NCBI GenBank assembly: GCA_011317545.1
Contig: WUJK01000006.1
Span: 62,001 to 126,000, forward strand
Source of the DNA: Coniella vitis
Lineage: Eukaryota; Ascomycota; Sordariomycetes; Diaporthales; Schizoparmaceae
Length of the DNA stretch: 64,000 nucleotides
Direction of reading: 5' to 3'
The translations under genes were made by a program, and so were the position numbers. Position 1 is the first letter of the stretch. Each line of letters starts with the position of its first letter. The notes beneath the pieces are model-generated. The model saw nothing but the letters and a program-made list of their open reading frames with translations. It made no database searches and was not told where the DNA came from. Below, piece after piece: positions 23,519 to 34,174 of this stretch.

Positions 23519-24785
23519 TCAGTTGTTTGACCTCAACAACGGAGCACGCTCTCCTTCCCTACGCCTTCCACCATCCCCCTCCTCATCACCAGCATCTTGG
23601 CCGTCCCCGTCCTCTTCACCATCACCTTCACGATCACCTTCACCACCCTCCTTCCCCTTTCCCCGCCACCGGAACCAGAGTCCCATCCCCAACACAACCC
23701 CCTGCAACGTCGAAATAAACACGTACAAGATCCACGCACTCCACCCTTGCCACCCCAGCCGCGCCGCCAAGCTCGCCGCCCACAGGTATCCGCCGGGCGT
23801 CTGCACGCACATCATGGGGATACTCAGACTGCCGAGGCTCTTGAGCCTGTACGTCGTGTAGATTTGCGGAAAGTACTGGATCGACGCGAGGGCCGTCGCG
23901 GCGATGCCCAGCGCGTTGGCCCATTTCCATGCGAGGGCCGGGTTGGTCTTCTTGTCGAGGAGGAGGATGACGGTGGATGCGATGCCGACGGCGAGCGCGA
24001 AGAGGAGGCAGAGGAGGACAACGATGACGGCGGAGCGGTACGAGGGCGGTTCCGTGTCGGATTCGGGGTGCGACGTGTTTGGTGTTGCTTTGGGGAAGTA
24101 AACGAGGAATAGGATTGTGCTATAGGAAGGCGTTCGTTAGTTGGCGGCGACCTCCAAAGGATCCATCTTCCTTTTTTCCTCTTCCCTCTCTCTTTCCTTT
24201 TTCTTTTCTTTTTCTTTTCTTCTCTTTCTTTTCTGGCTATCATCATACATGGGAAAACAACATCAAAATACTAACATGAGACCAAAACACAACCACTGCA
24301 CCGTGATTTGCGCAATACCCAATAATCCCGCCGTGCACGCAAACCCGCGAATCACGCGGCAGCACTCAATTGACGTGCGGCTCGGCGGGAGCACAATGAT
24401 ATTGGCAAAGGCAGCCGTCGCAGACGTTGTTCCGAGAAGAACAAAGTAGGGCGAGAGGCCAAAGGAGGTGCCGCGCGAAATGATGCGAAAGTGCTGCGGG
24501 AGGTACGAGAGGAGGATGCCGATGAGGAGGGTTCTGCGTGGTCAAAGTCAGATAAGATGGTTCGGTCAGTCAGTCAGTCAGTCAGTCAGTCAGTCAATCG
24601 GGTGTAAATAAATGGTCATCCTTCGAACTTGGTGAAAAGAGGGCTGGTTTGGTGAGTAACTCTGTATTGATGTGTGCCAAGACAACGTACAAGCTGATGC
24701 CAAAGTTCGTATAGTCGACATAGTTGAGGGCCCTGCATTCAGGAGGTTGCGTAGGCGATCTCGACATGTTCAAGAAATCAAGCAT
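23519..24785 (-). CDS. PQ-loop repeat membrane protein (317 aa, 3 exons)
   Basis: A heptahelical PQ-loop protein; relatives include cystinosin-like and vacuolar amino-acid transporters, so transport is likely but the substrate is unknown. Exons (minus): 24785-24691, 24533-24276, 24119-23519; phases join to 318 codons. The start at 24785 gives MLDFLNMSRSP; an internal Met at 24767 is an alternative. Exon 1 supplies YVDYTNFGISL. Exon 2 has the first PQ-loop, LLSYLPQHFRIISRGTSFGLSP, in the helix-PQ-helix form. Exon 3 has the second, SIQYFPQIYTTYRLKSLGSLSIPM. The C-terminal tail is Gly/Glu/Asp-rich and ends in SNN. It converges with the MFS gene (321 bp between stops). Confidence 0.87.
24566..24593. 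repeat. TCAG tetranucleotide microsatellite
   Basis: Seven tandem TCAG units lie in the first intron of the PQ-loop gene (intron 24690-24534). They are non-coding and near the acceptor site. Confidence 0.9.
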
Positions 24786-25780
24786 TTTGATGGGCGCTGA
24801 GCGACAAAGTCTTCGATACGAACCGCCGGGCAAGTAATCACACTCACTATTCGGCCAAACGAAGAAAAGGAGGACAAGAGCAAACAAACGACCATGGTCC
24901 TCTGGGACTCGACTCGCTGCCAAGAAAGACGACCTTGGCCAGCCCGGTGACGACGTGATTCGCGTAGTGTCGGGCTTGTTGCTTGCTAGCCCAAACGCGG
25001 TTTCAAAGAAACGACCGACTAGTGTGAATGGAAGCATAGCGTATGTTAGTTAGGTCGACCCTTGGAAATTGTAACCGCATGGCGGAGACGGCGAGCACTC
25101 ACAATAGTGCTTATGGTGAACCTCCATCCAAGTACCTACCTCAGACATTTCTCCAGATTCAAGGAGATGAAGAGAGACCAGCATACTTCCCAAGGACGAA
25201 TAACCACACTGGCAATCAACAAGCAAGCCGACATCACTAATCATCCGGAAATCAAAAGTACACTCGGTTCATACACATTTTCTCTCCTCTACCTGACTCC
25301 TGCCTGGCCCTTCCTTTTTCCTGACTGCGCGCGAATGCAATGCAAAACTTGTACACAACTTGAACAAGCCAACAGCCAAACCCAGACCAGATACTCATAC
25401 AAACACCAAAAACAATCCGCTGTGCAACCAGGCGTTAAATGGGCATCGCAGAATTGACTATATACATGAGATCGAAATGCTACTGTGTTCCGTAGAGATG
25501 CATGGAGGGCTGAAGACTTTTTCAGCGGGCGAAAGCAACCATTGGTTGGCAGCATATCCGATTGGAAAGACTCAATTTTCTGGAGGCGATCCTGTGTCGT
25601 TGTCGCTGTCGTTGACATTGTCCTTTTCTGCTCAAGGTGGCGCGGTGGGTTTGTTGCATAAAGCCCGGAGCAACTGAGGCAAAGGCACAAGAGCAACAGT
25701 CGGAGAGATATGGGCACCTTCGCATAGAGCTTTAACATGTTTGGCACTTGTGACACTGCAAGGTTCAGCAAGCTCTTGTT
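24786..25780. other. 1.0-kb intergenic region
   Basis: This contains the promoter of the PQ-loop gene and the 3' flank of the FHA-domain gene. Open frames here lack recognisable motifs. Confidence 0.5.
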
Positions 25781-27868
25781 CTAAGGAGTTCGAGGACGCT
25801 TCCAGTAGTATTGCTGTTGCAAACGGGTCAGTTTTGTTCAGCCTGACACAGGAGGCCCTGGAATACAGTCCACCCTTGTAGTGAGTGCTTCTTCATCCAC
25901 AAGCCAGCTACTTACAACGTGGTGCTTGCGGCAATTGCGCAGTGTAGGCTTCCTCAGGCCATCCACGACAGCAGCGCGTCGGTTCTCGTCGTCGTCCTTC
26001 TCGGGAACATAGTAATACTGGCTCTCGAGCGGCTTGCCGTCGGCGTCCTTGCCCTGACGGGGAATGGTGCCAATGCAGGTCGTGTTTTCGACAATGTATC
26101 TGAGTTCGTCACGTGCCAAACCGATCTTGTCACCGGCAGGCAGGTTGGACAGAAGCGTCGACAAGGGGTTGGAAGACAGGCGGGAGAAGGCCAGCTGGTT
26201 GACGACATGGTTGGTGATGGCGGCCACGTCAACGTGGCTCAGATCAGGCACGTACACGGCCTCGTCCTCATCCCCGTCAACGTCGACGGAGTTGTGACGC
26301 TGCTGCTCCAGCATAGGCGTGGGCGTGGGAGTGGAGGCTCGGTCATCATGGCTCTCACGACGTTGCGCAGCGGAGGGCTTGCCTGACGCTTGCTGGCGTG
26401 GGGACGGGACAAAGTCGCCAGAGTTCAGGCGGCGCCGTTTTGGTGAAGAGGCCTGGAAGTCGGCCATTCGGTTGTTGAGGTTGTGGCCAAAGGGCCCAAA
26501 GGAATGGACAACAGGATCGTTTTCCTCGTCGGGGTTGTTCTCCCCATTTGAGTCCTCGTTATCCGAAGACTGTGCGACGCTGGCGTCGCTTGAGAAACCC
26601 TTGCTGAGCTCGGAGATGAAGCTCTGGCCTGCTGTAGAAGGACGACGGCCAATGGAAGAGGGCAAGTCATCCGCATCCTCGTCATCCTCGTAGATTTCAA
26701 CGCTCAGCTCCCTCTCACTGGCGCTCGGCAGGCTTGACAGGATGCTGCTGTGCTGGGAGCTGGTGGGTGGTTCATCGTTCATGCGCAAGGACTGCTGCAA
26801 GGACGCGTGCGCAATGGCAGGCGTGGGCGAAACGGGAGAGCTGATGCGAGTGGCTCTGCGAAGAGGGCTGGAAGACAGCAGGTCGGCCTCTGCATCGCCG
26901 TTCTCGCCGGCTCTTCTGGCCGCGGCAGTCGGGCTACCAGAACGCGGCGAGTCCCAGCCTAGATCAGCCAGAGTGTCGCGTGCATGCCGCTTGGGCCAGT
27001 GAACAAGCACGCGAGCATCCTGCACATCCAGCATGATCTCAGCGCCCTCTGCCTCAAACGACAGAATCTCGCCGCGGTGCATTTCGTAGGTGCGGCCCTG
27101 GCACGACAGCTTCAAGCCATTCCAACCATTGCACTCAATCTCGATCTTGTTGGGCTGCAGAGGCACAGAGGCGGGGACGTAGCGGGCTTTTACGTGGACC
27201 CGGCTGATCAGTCGGTTCGCCGAGAGCTGGTAGTGGCTCGAGTTGGAGGAGCGTCCCATGAGCAAGGTGTCGCCATTTTCGTCGAGTTCCACCGACGGGA
27301 CCGCAATCAGAGGCGCGCGCTCGGAAACGATCGAATTGGCGCGCTGGTGTGGCACATAGTCGGCGGCCGGGAGAGGGGCGCGGTGGTTGACGCGTTGAGG
27401 GGGTGATGAGGACAGAATACCGGTACTGGAGGTGGGTATGGGCGTGGGATACTTGAGGTATGCACGGCTAATGGCGCTGGCACTGGCATTGGTGTTGTTG
27501 TTGTTGTTGTTGTTGCTGCTGCTGCTGTTATTGTCGTTGTGACTGTTTACTTTGGCGGCGGTGGTGCTGGCGCTCCAATTGGCGTTCTTCTTTGGGTCGG
27601 TGGGGCCCAGCGAGGTCGTGGTGTGGGTGGAGCTGGCTGTGCTTGCAGCAAGGCCCTTGGACGAGGCAGGCCGGCTCAAGCGTCGCGTCGAGGAAAGCGT
27701 GTTTGGCAGGCCTGGCGAAGAGGACAACAGCTCCAGAGGCGGCAGCAGGGCCGACTGGGACGAAGGCCGCGGAGCATCAACGTCGGCATCGCGGTCTTTG
27801 GACAGAGGCTGGGCTGCGGGCGCTGGCTGGCTGGACGCCAGCTTGGAGCCACGGGGCGACTGGTCCAT
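25781..27868 (-). CDS. FHA-domain protein, Plm2/Tos4-like (661 aa, 2 exons)
   Basis: A forkhead-associated-domain protein resembling fungal Plm2/Tos4 transcription-associated factors. Exon 1 is 27868-25916 and exon 2 is 25813-25781; the 102-nt GT-AG intron leaves ten final codons ending QYYWKRPRTP. The start Met (27868) is chosen because upstream residues look like untranslated leader. Residues about 200-290 form the FHA fold: LLMGRSSNSSHYQL, then ISRVHVKARYV, a conserved NGWNGLKL loop and DARVLVHWPKR. The canonical GRS and SRxH pThr-binding motifs are present. The N-terminal half is disordered with an Asn/Ser tract near residue 115. Several SSPxxx and SP motifs suit CDK regulation. The C-terminal domain ends in RNCRKHHV, as I recall for Plm2/Tos4 relatives. 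Confidence 0.88.
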
Positions 27869-29777
27869 GGCGGCCTCGGGCAACGGCAACGCGTCGTGAG
27901 AGGGCGGACGGGGGCGGTCACTGGCAGTTGGACGAGAGCATAGCCGAGAAACGGGGCACGTCTGACGGCGACGTGATGTTGAGTTGAGATGTCGGCTGGG
28001 TGGCCTGCCCGTCGATATCACGCACAGCAGAGCGCGACTGGTGGTGGAGTGGAAGCGCAGAAGAAGAAGAAGAGCAAGCAAGCCAGGAGTGGAGATGGCA
28101 CAGGCCAATTGATGCGTCCCAGGCCGGCCCAGGGTTGTTGGCTTGATTTGCTGATTGTTGATTGCGAGCTGGTGCTGCAGCTTCGGGTTCGGGTTGTGGT
28201 CCTTTTTTTTTTATGCTTTCTTATTTTTGGCGCTTTCTGATTTGCTTGTCCCGTTTGGGGTTGCGAGAATCCATGGCGGAAAAAGTTGGCTGCACACTGT
28301 CCAAATCGCGGTGGCTGACGCTGGGTTGGGCTGGGCCAGGCACGTCGCGTCACCGCGTCTCTTTGCGCCGACTCGGCCTGGATGAGGCAGGGGCTCCACT
28401 CTGCCACCCGCAAGCGTTGGGGAGAGAGAGGGCGCAACCTGGAGATTATGCTGCGCACCCGCGCTCTTGTCTGTCTCAAAATCCCATTGTTCAGTCCTTT
28501 TGGAAGTACGAGAACAGGAGATGGATTGTCATGGCAGGCCAAGAAGTGATCTCTGGAATCCGACATCAAGCATGGATGGTAGCTGGGTACGTACCTCCAG
28601 CCCCGCCGCTCCGTACCGCAAATGGTCGACCAGACTGTACGCTCATTGCGTCTTGCATCTCTTGAAATCTGTTTTTTTTTTTTTCCTTCACACAAAGCTG
28701 TCTATTCGCATACTGTATGGGTCTGTCTTTTTGTTTTTCCTTGCATCATTGTGGCCATTGGTCCTGCGTGCAGCCAACTCCCCGTGTCGTCCATGCTACC
28801 TAAAACGCGTCAACTTGCCGGCCCAAGATGCGCGTCTGCGCATTGCAAAGTACATAGTATCAAGTACGTCTTTTGCAAGAGCTTTGATTCATCCTTGCCT
28901 GATCCTTGGCAGGTGACTGCTGTAGGCCGTCATTGCTTGGTCAGGTTGTCTGCACTGTCTGAGCACCTCTCTTGCTCACCCGCCCGTTGTGGCTGCAGAT
29001 TCTACCACGTCCACCCCTGCCCTCGTTTCGCGCCATCATCGCTCGTGGCTTACCTCTTTGATTCTTGTCCCGAGCCCAATCACCCCGATTATGTCCAATG
29101 AGGGCATGCGCTTACCATTGGCATTTTACCGAGTTTTCCATCATGAATCCTCACTGTTTTGCTGCAGGATCACGCACCCGGCCCGGATCTCCGAGAAGTG
29201 GCTCCGCAATTCGGCCGTTGGTGGCTCGTGCACTGACGCGTCGCCGGCTCCGGGGCCCGGCATAATTCGCATCCGACTCCCGAACCCCAACCCAGGAGCG
29301 GCACGCCCCTTGCAACTGCATAATACGTCTCAGACCAGGAGAGGCTTTGTGACACGGGAGGGAAAAAAGAAAAGAAAAGAAGACAATTCTTTGTGCAAAA
29401 AGACATGCCGCTTCCGCGTTTAGGGCAGCCTGGGCAGGTATTTCTTTTAGCTCAGCCGACGCATCTTTTTGCTTGCCATTCCTGACTTGGTGTCTAATTA
29501 TTTCCAATGTCTCCACTTTCAATTCTTGCATGTTCGACTTCTTGTCTTTCGATTGTTTGGACATTCTCAGTCTTTATGCTCTGAATTTTGTTCTTCTTAA
29601 ATTCTCTTTTTTCTTTTTTTTCACTATTCAATTGATCATTATGCTGCAAATCTGAGCTTATTGTTTTAAATTCAGTTCTTATGTATGTTAGGTCATTGTA
29701 CTTTGAAAGTTGTAATGAAAGTGCCTCCTAAAATTGGCCGTCTCTTAGAATTTTACTCGAGAAAAGAAAACCCGCGA
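27869..29777. other. 1.9-kb intergenic region
   Basis: The left part is the leader and promoter of the FHA gene; a run of T occurs at about 28671-28684. A TACATAGTA palindrome lies at 28851. No gene is recognised. Confidence 0.5.
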
Positions 29778-30780
29778 TTAACTTGGCTTGGCCCACTGCT
29801 TGCCACTCCAGAGATCTCCCGTTGTCCATAGCCAGTAATCCCGCCCTTTGATCAGCCACACCAAGAACCCAGGAATCCTCCAACCCATGGCTGCTCCCAC
29901 CCCCTTGGATCGTCCAATGGGCACCAGCTGCGTCTCTCTCTGATCCTCTATGAATTCTCTGTCCTCTCCGCCGTCGACCGTTGTTGACTGCTGCCCAGCT
30001 GCGATGAGCAAATCTCGTCGCAAGTTTGCACACAGCACAGGTATCGCAGAGAGAATATTATGCACCGCTGGCCTCGCAAAGCTACTTACATCCCCAACAG
30101 CGTATATTCTCGCTCCAGGGCCCGCCTTGTCCACACGCAGCGTTGCCGGGTTCGTGTCCACTCGTCCATCCTGTTCCGAAACAAGCAGCGACTTATCAAG
30201 AATATACTTCGAGTTGGGCGCCATGCCCCTCGCAGGGATATAAATATCCGCCTCAAGCGTCGTGCCATCATCCAAATAGACCTTGGTCGGCGCCCCAGGC
30301 GAAGCCAAGCCATCTTTCCCCTCACCTGCACCTGGTGGACAAGTGGAAACCACACGTACGCCCTTGCGCACTACTATGCCCAGTCTACCGAGCAAACACT
30401 CTGCTTGAGAAGCGATCGAGGGACGCAGAAGAGGGAGAATTTGCGCGCCTGCTGTGACGACTGTGACTTGTAATTTGGGGCTCTGAGGAGAAGAATATCC
30501 ATTGAACACGCCCCACAACCGGCTCGTCTTCCCGTTGAGATACTCGCCTAGTTCGCCGGCTACTTCTACACCGGACGGCCCACCCCCTGCAATCACAATG
30601 TGTTTTGCTGTGGGCAGCGCACGGCGAAGCGCGGCCCAGTTCGCGCAAAGTGCATGTGATTGGTCGTCGTCGGAGCCCTCGCCGCCGTGGTGGAAGAAGC
30701 CGAGGAGAGGAGATGTGGCTGACGCGCCCGTTGCCAATACAGCTGCATAAAAGGGCAGAACCTCCACCGCGGCCTCCTGT

Positions 30781-30837
<57 letters not shown>

Positions 30838-31271
30838 CCGTCCCTGTTGTCGTGGAAAACAGAGACAGTGACACGCCGCTGCACATGATCAAAAGCCTGG
30901 ACTCTCCCCACTATAAAGTCAAAGGTATCCGCGCTGTACTGCGCGAACTGCTCTGCAACATTCACAAACAGCTTGTTCTGAGGAAACATTTCGTCGGAGA
31001 GCATTGCACGCGGACTCGCAGGGCGGCAAAAGACTTGCGTGGATGCTGCGATAAGGATCACCTTGTATGCTGGCGCTGATGAGGATGATGGTGGTGATAA
31101 GTTGGTGGTTGGAGATGAAGGAGGAGGAGGAGGAGGAGGAAGGCTGGGTAGGACATGTTTGAGGATATAGTGTGCTGTGGAGAGGCCACCATATGAGGCG
31201 CCGAGGATGATTATATTTTTGGACTTGGTCATCTTGTTGGCGTTGGAGATGCTGATGTTGCCTGCAGCCAT
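29778..31271 (-). CDS. AIFM2/AMID-like FAD-dependent oxidoreductase (497 aa, single exon)
   Basis: A pyridine nucleotide-disulfide oxidoreductase-type flavoprotein of the AIFM2/AMID (FSP1) group, which reduces quinones or related acceptors; the role here is not known. The start chosen (31271, MAAGN) follows a leader without family match; 31232 (MTKSKN) is an alternative. Near the start, IIILGASYGGLSTAHYI is the FAD Rossmann motif. IVIAGGGPSGVEVAGELGEY is the NAD(P)H site, and GARIYAVGDV is the C-terminal FAD motif. An LLGxxxxxLGI-type stretch and DGTTLEADIYIPA are also typical. Insertions: a Pro-run near residue 45 and 20 consecutive Gln near residue 150. An in-frame GTAAGT around 30087 was read through because it is part of the GDV motif. 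Confidence 0.85.
30777..30836. repeat. CTG/CAG tract coding for 20 Gln
   Basis: Twenty consecutive Gln codons (mostly CAG, some CAA) in the AIFM2-like gene, read on the minus strand. The tract sits between two beta strands that precede the ATGA-type FAD motif. Confidence 0.95.
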
Positions 31272-32074
31272 GGTGAAAGCGATAGATGGTGATCGTGTTC
31301 TAAAGAATGATAGGAATATGACTAGATTGGTACAATAATGTCTGAACACTTGACCCTCTTATACTCAGAGAAAGAGAGACTGCCAACCCAAAATATCTGG
31401 GCATTTTTCAATGCCCATATCTACGTCGCAGCATCGCGGTTCCCGACGGACGGACGAAACGGACGAATAGAGGTCTGTATCTATCCAAAAATGGCTTAGC
31501 GCCCGCTGGTGTAAAAAGTTGCAGGCGGACGAATACAACTCGAGTCGTGACCGGTGCAGAACTAACTACCTACTCAGGCGACTATATATGTAAGCCCGGC
31601 GCCTCGGGTCTGGGATAAGGAGACAAAAGAAAAATTTGTTCTCTCTATTCTTCTTTCTCTTTGTTTCCCCCTTCCTCCTTTTTTTTGTGTTAGATGGCGG
31701 TTCTGTTTCCATCTGAATCATACTTTTGCGCAAGTATTGCTATCGGATTCTACCCTCTTACAATACATGGACTCCTGCACGTACTGTTTCTGACTGTGGG
31801 ACAGAATACGAGGTACCTCTCAGGAAGGAAACCTGAATAAGGCTCCTGCCACTACTATGTACAGCCATCAACCCCCAACCAACCAACCAAAACAGAACCC
31901 TAATCTTCTGTCCTTCAACCTCCTAAAAGCAGATCCACAAGCGGAGTCAGACCGGGCTGCATCGGGCCCCACACAAGCTCCCAAGCTCCATAAGCTCCCC
32001 AATCCTCCCTTCCTTCCTTAAAGTGGGGGTATGTAAATACCTTTACGTGTTCAAAACCCAACAACAACCTTCAA
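31272..32074. other. 0.8-kb intergenic region
   Basis: Promoter of the AIFM2-like gene and 5' flank of the tRNA. A TACTATGTA palindrome lies at 31853. No gene is seen. Confidence 0.5.
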
Positions 32075-32176
32075 GGCAGAGTAGCCAAGTGGTTACGGCG
32101 CTGGCCTGCTAATTCCAAGGGATTATCAGAATAGCCAGTCCCTTCGGGGGCGCGTGTTCGAATCACGTCTCTGTCG
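32075..32176 (+). tRNA. tRNA-Ser(GCU) with an intron of about 20 nt
   Basis: The acceptor stem GGCAGAG pairs with CTCTGTC (one G-U), followed by discriminator G as expected for Ser. The D-arm GCC...GGC surrounds AAGTGGTTAC. The anticodon stem CTGGC pairs with GCCAG. Its loop reads CTGCTAA with anticodon GCT, and an intron of about 20 nt follows position 37. A long variable arm (TCCC..GGGG) marks a class II tRNA, and the T-arm is GCGTG-TTCGAAT-CACGT. This gene folds fully by eye; the exact intron ends are uncertain. Confidence 0.9.
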
Positions 32177-32178
32177 TC

Positions 32179-32184
32179 TTTTTG
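32179..32184 (+). terminator. Pol III T-run terminator
   Basis: CTTTTT follows the tRNA 3' end by about 3 bp, the expected RNA polymerase III stop. Confidence 0.7.
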
Positions 32185-32479
32185 GTGTATTTTCTTTTGT
32201 TTCTTTTTTATTTGTTTCTGTTTCTCGATCTCCATGATTTTACTCTGAAGCGCACTTATGTAGGATTGGTGCCCACGATTGTTGGTGGTAGAGAGGTCTA
32301 CTATGGATGGGCGCCCGTTGTGGAACAGGTGACCAAGCAGCAGAGTCACCATGCAGAGCATACATAGTCATGAGATCAATCACTGTCGTGTTCAAAGGTC
32401 TTGGAGCTGGAAAACAGTGTTGAAATACAACGCGTACTAAAGAGACACCCAATCATCCAAGCCGCAAACAGACCTCAAG

Positions 32480-33757
32480 TCAAGGGAGAGATGTTTTGTA
32501 ATCTCGTAAAGCATCCCTCAACTTGCCCAATTCCCAAGAACACCGAATCTTCCACCGGTCTTCCACACTGTATTGTATTTGAGAAGACGTTGAAGGCGCC
32601 CGGCGACTAATGGGGCCATCACTCGTATTTTTACTCTCAGATGGACCGATACGGGAAACGCTGCTCTCAGTCTGGTGTCTTTTGGTAGCATCCTCAAGTC
32701 CTGATCTTGCCCCAGCCTGCTCGTCACGAGCGCTCTTCTCTCTTGTACACTTTGTACGTTGATCTTCGGAAGGGGTATGCGTCTCGCTCTCTTTCTTGTT
32801 GGGGTCCGATCGAGCCGAGCGCGCAGCCCGGTCAAGAGCTGCAGGCCGGGACTTTGCCAGTCCGAAATCTAACAACATACAACCCCCCTGTTGAGTTACC
32901 ATGATGTTTCGCATCTCCACATCACCATGGAGCACACCGCATGTGTGGACCGCGCGTAATGCCCTTTCGGCATCTCGAATTATTCGGCGTAGATGTGATG
33001 ATGATGCCACCAATTCCATAGCTTGTTTGCTACCAGCGTCTCTATGCTGCTCATCTGGGTACGTGAGCATTTCCTGCATTCGCAATAGTGACGTTCCTGC
33101 AAACGACTGCAGCAGGACAAAGCTCCAGGAAGTTTTTGACCAGGTCAGAGGATCAGCCAGCTTTGCAAAACCGAGACAAACCGGAACATAACGGCCGCCT
33201 AGGTCGACAAGCCGGTCTCGATAGATACGTGCCTCCCGTTTGAGCAGGTGAGCATCAGCAGGCTCCACTGCCTTACACACGAGTGTGTATCCAAACGGTG
33301 CAACTTGGAGACGGAAAAGGGCGGCGGAACTGCCATAGATGCCTAGTGGCCGAAAATGGACAGAAGCGTAGGAGAGAGCCGGGTTTTGAGTGCCGGACTT
33401 GTGGCGTATCAGTTCGTGAATGTCAGAAACACTGAGCGGGTGTGATGCGTTTGCCTCCTGGCCAGAATTGTCAGGATTGAGAGTACTGCGAGGACTAACA
33501 GATAGACTACCAGTGGAGAGTTCTTGAGCACGATAGCCACCCAAGTGGAGTCGGGCGTTGGGGCATTGCATGTCGAATATTGTGCGCTTGGTCAGCAGAC
33601 CCTTTAAGCACGCGTGTGTACAGTACGGAAGATTGTGTTGAACTTGAACGCTACTTTTTGAGTTAACGAAAGCTTCACAACCTCTGCAACTGATAGTACG
33701 CGAAATCGGCATTAGTGGCGTGTTGCAATCCCCTTGAAATGGTCCCTGGTTGCTCAT
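32480..33757 (-). CDS. Protein-kinase-like protein with N-terminal Cys motif (425 aa)
   Basis: A fungal kinase-like protein. Single exon with ATG at 33757. Residues 24-65 hold Cys pairs: CRGC (24-27), CTHAC (46-50) and a QCPN motif (62-67), like the zinc-type motif that precedes this kinase family. The kinase-like core follows: VCKAVE with Lys162, REARIYR with Glu175, and a catalytic loop of HGDVEMRN (277-284) in place of HRDLKxxN. The metal site DFGLAK (297-302) is intact. Substitution of Arg by Gly in the HRD motif is usual in small-molecule or RIO-like kinases. The C-terminus is Arg/Ser-rich. It lies downstream of, and in the same orientation as, the next gene, to which it is often fused in my recollection. 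Activity is not certain. Confidence 0.8.
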   Translation of the reverse strand: MSNQGPFQGDCNTPLMPISRTISCRGCEAFVNSKSSVQVQHNLPYCTHACLKGLLTKRTIFDMQCPNARLHLGGYRAQELSTGSLSVSPRSTLNPDNSGQEANASHPLSVSDIHELIRHKSGTQNPALSYASVHFRPLGIYGSSAALFRLQVAPFGYTLVCKAVEPADAHLLKREARIYRDRLVDLGGRYVPVCLGFAKLADPLTWSKTSWSFVLLQSFAGTSLLRMQEMLTYPDEQHRDAGSKQAMELVASSSHLRRIIRDAERALRAVHTCGVLHGDVEMRNIMVTQQGGCMLLDFGLAKSRPAALDRAARSARSDPNKKESETHTPSEDQRTKCTREKSARDEQAGARSGLEDATKRHQTESSVSRIGPSESKNTSDGPISRRAPSTSSQIQYSVEDRWKIRCSWELGKLRDALRDYKTSLP

Positions 33758-34174
33758 ATTATCATATTGTTCCAGGGCTCAGTGCAGAACGTTCGTTTGG
33801 CCACACCACCCAGCCCAGACCAGATATAATAGGCTCAAAGCCCCCTTAGAAGTAATTGGGAATACACATGCTCTTTTCTCGTTCTGATCTGACCCCTATG
33901 GGGCTTATCTCTGTAGCCTTTGGCTCAGAATAGCTTCAAGGTGGTTTCTTTTCCCTTCAAGTCCCTACAAAGCCCAACTCCTTCCAACTCGAATACTCCA
34001 AGGGATCAGCTATATCTCTTGCACACTCTTTCCCGTATATCCCACAAGCGCCCAAGCGTTGTCTGGCTTCTGATCAGAGGTTATAGACGAGCGAGGAGGT
34101 CCAATTGGGGTGGCCAGCAGTTATCTTTCGCCTTGCCAACCGACCATTTTTGCTGTTTTGGCACCCCATCTGGC
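33758..34174. other. 0.4-kb gap between two minus-strand genes
   Basis: It contains an AT-rich stretch just before the kinase-like gene start, suitable for a short promoter. A hidden intron joining both genes cannot be excluded but no good donor-acceptor pair stands out. Confidence 0.4.

Noticed and set aside
24566..24593. TCAG repeat as a CRISPR-like or regulatory array
   Set aside because: Uninterrupted tetranucleotide microsatellite in an intron; no spacers.
30080..30095. In-frame GTAAGT as an intron donor in the AIFM2-like gene
   Set aside because: Reading through yields the conserved GDVSSF segment and a family-like sequence; no acceptor restores the frame better.
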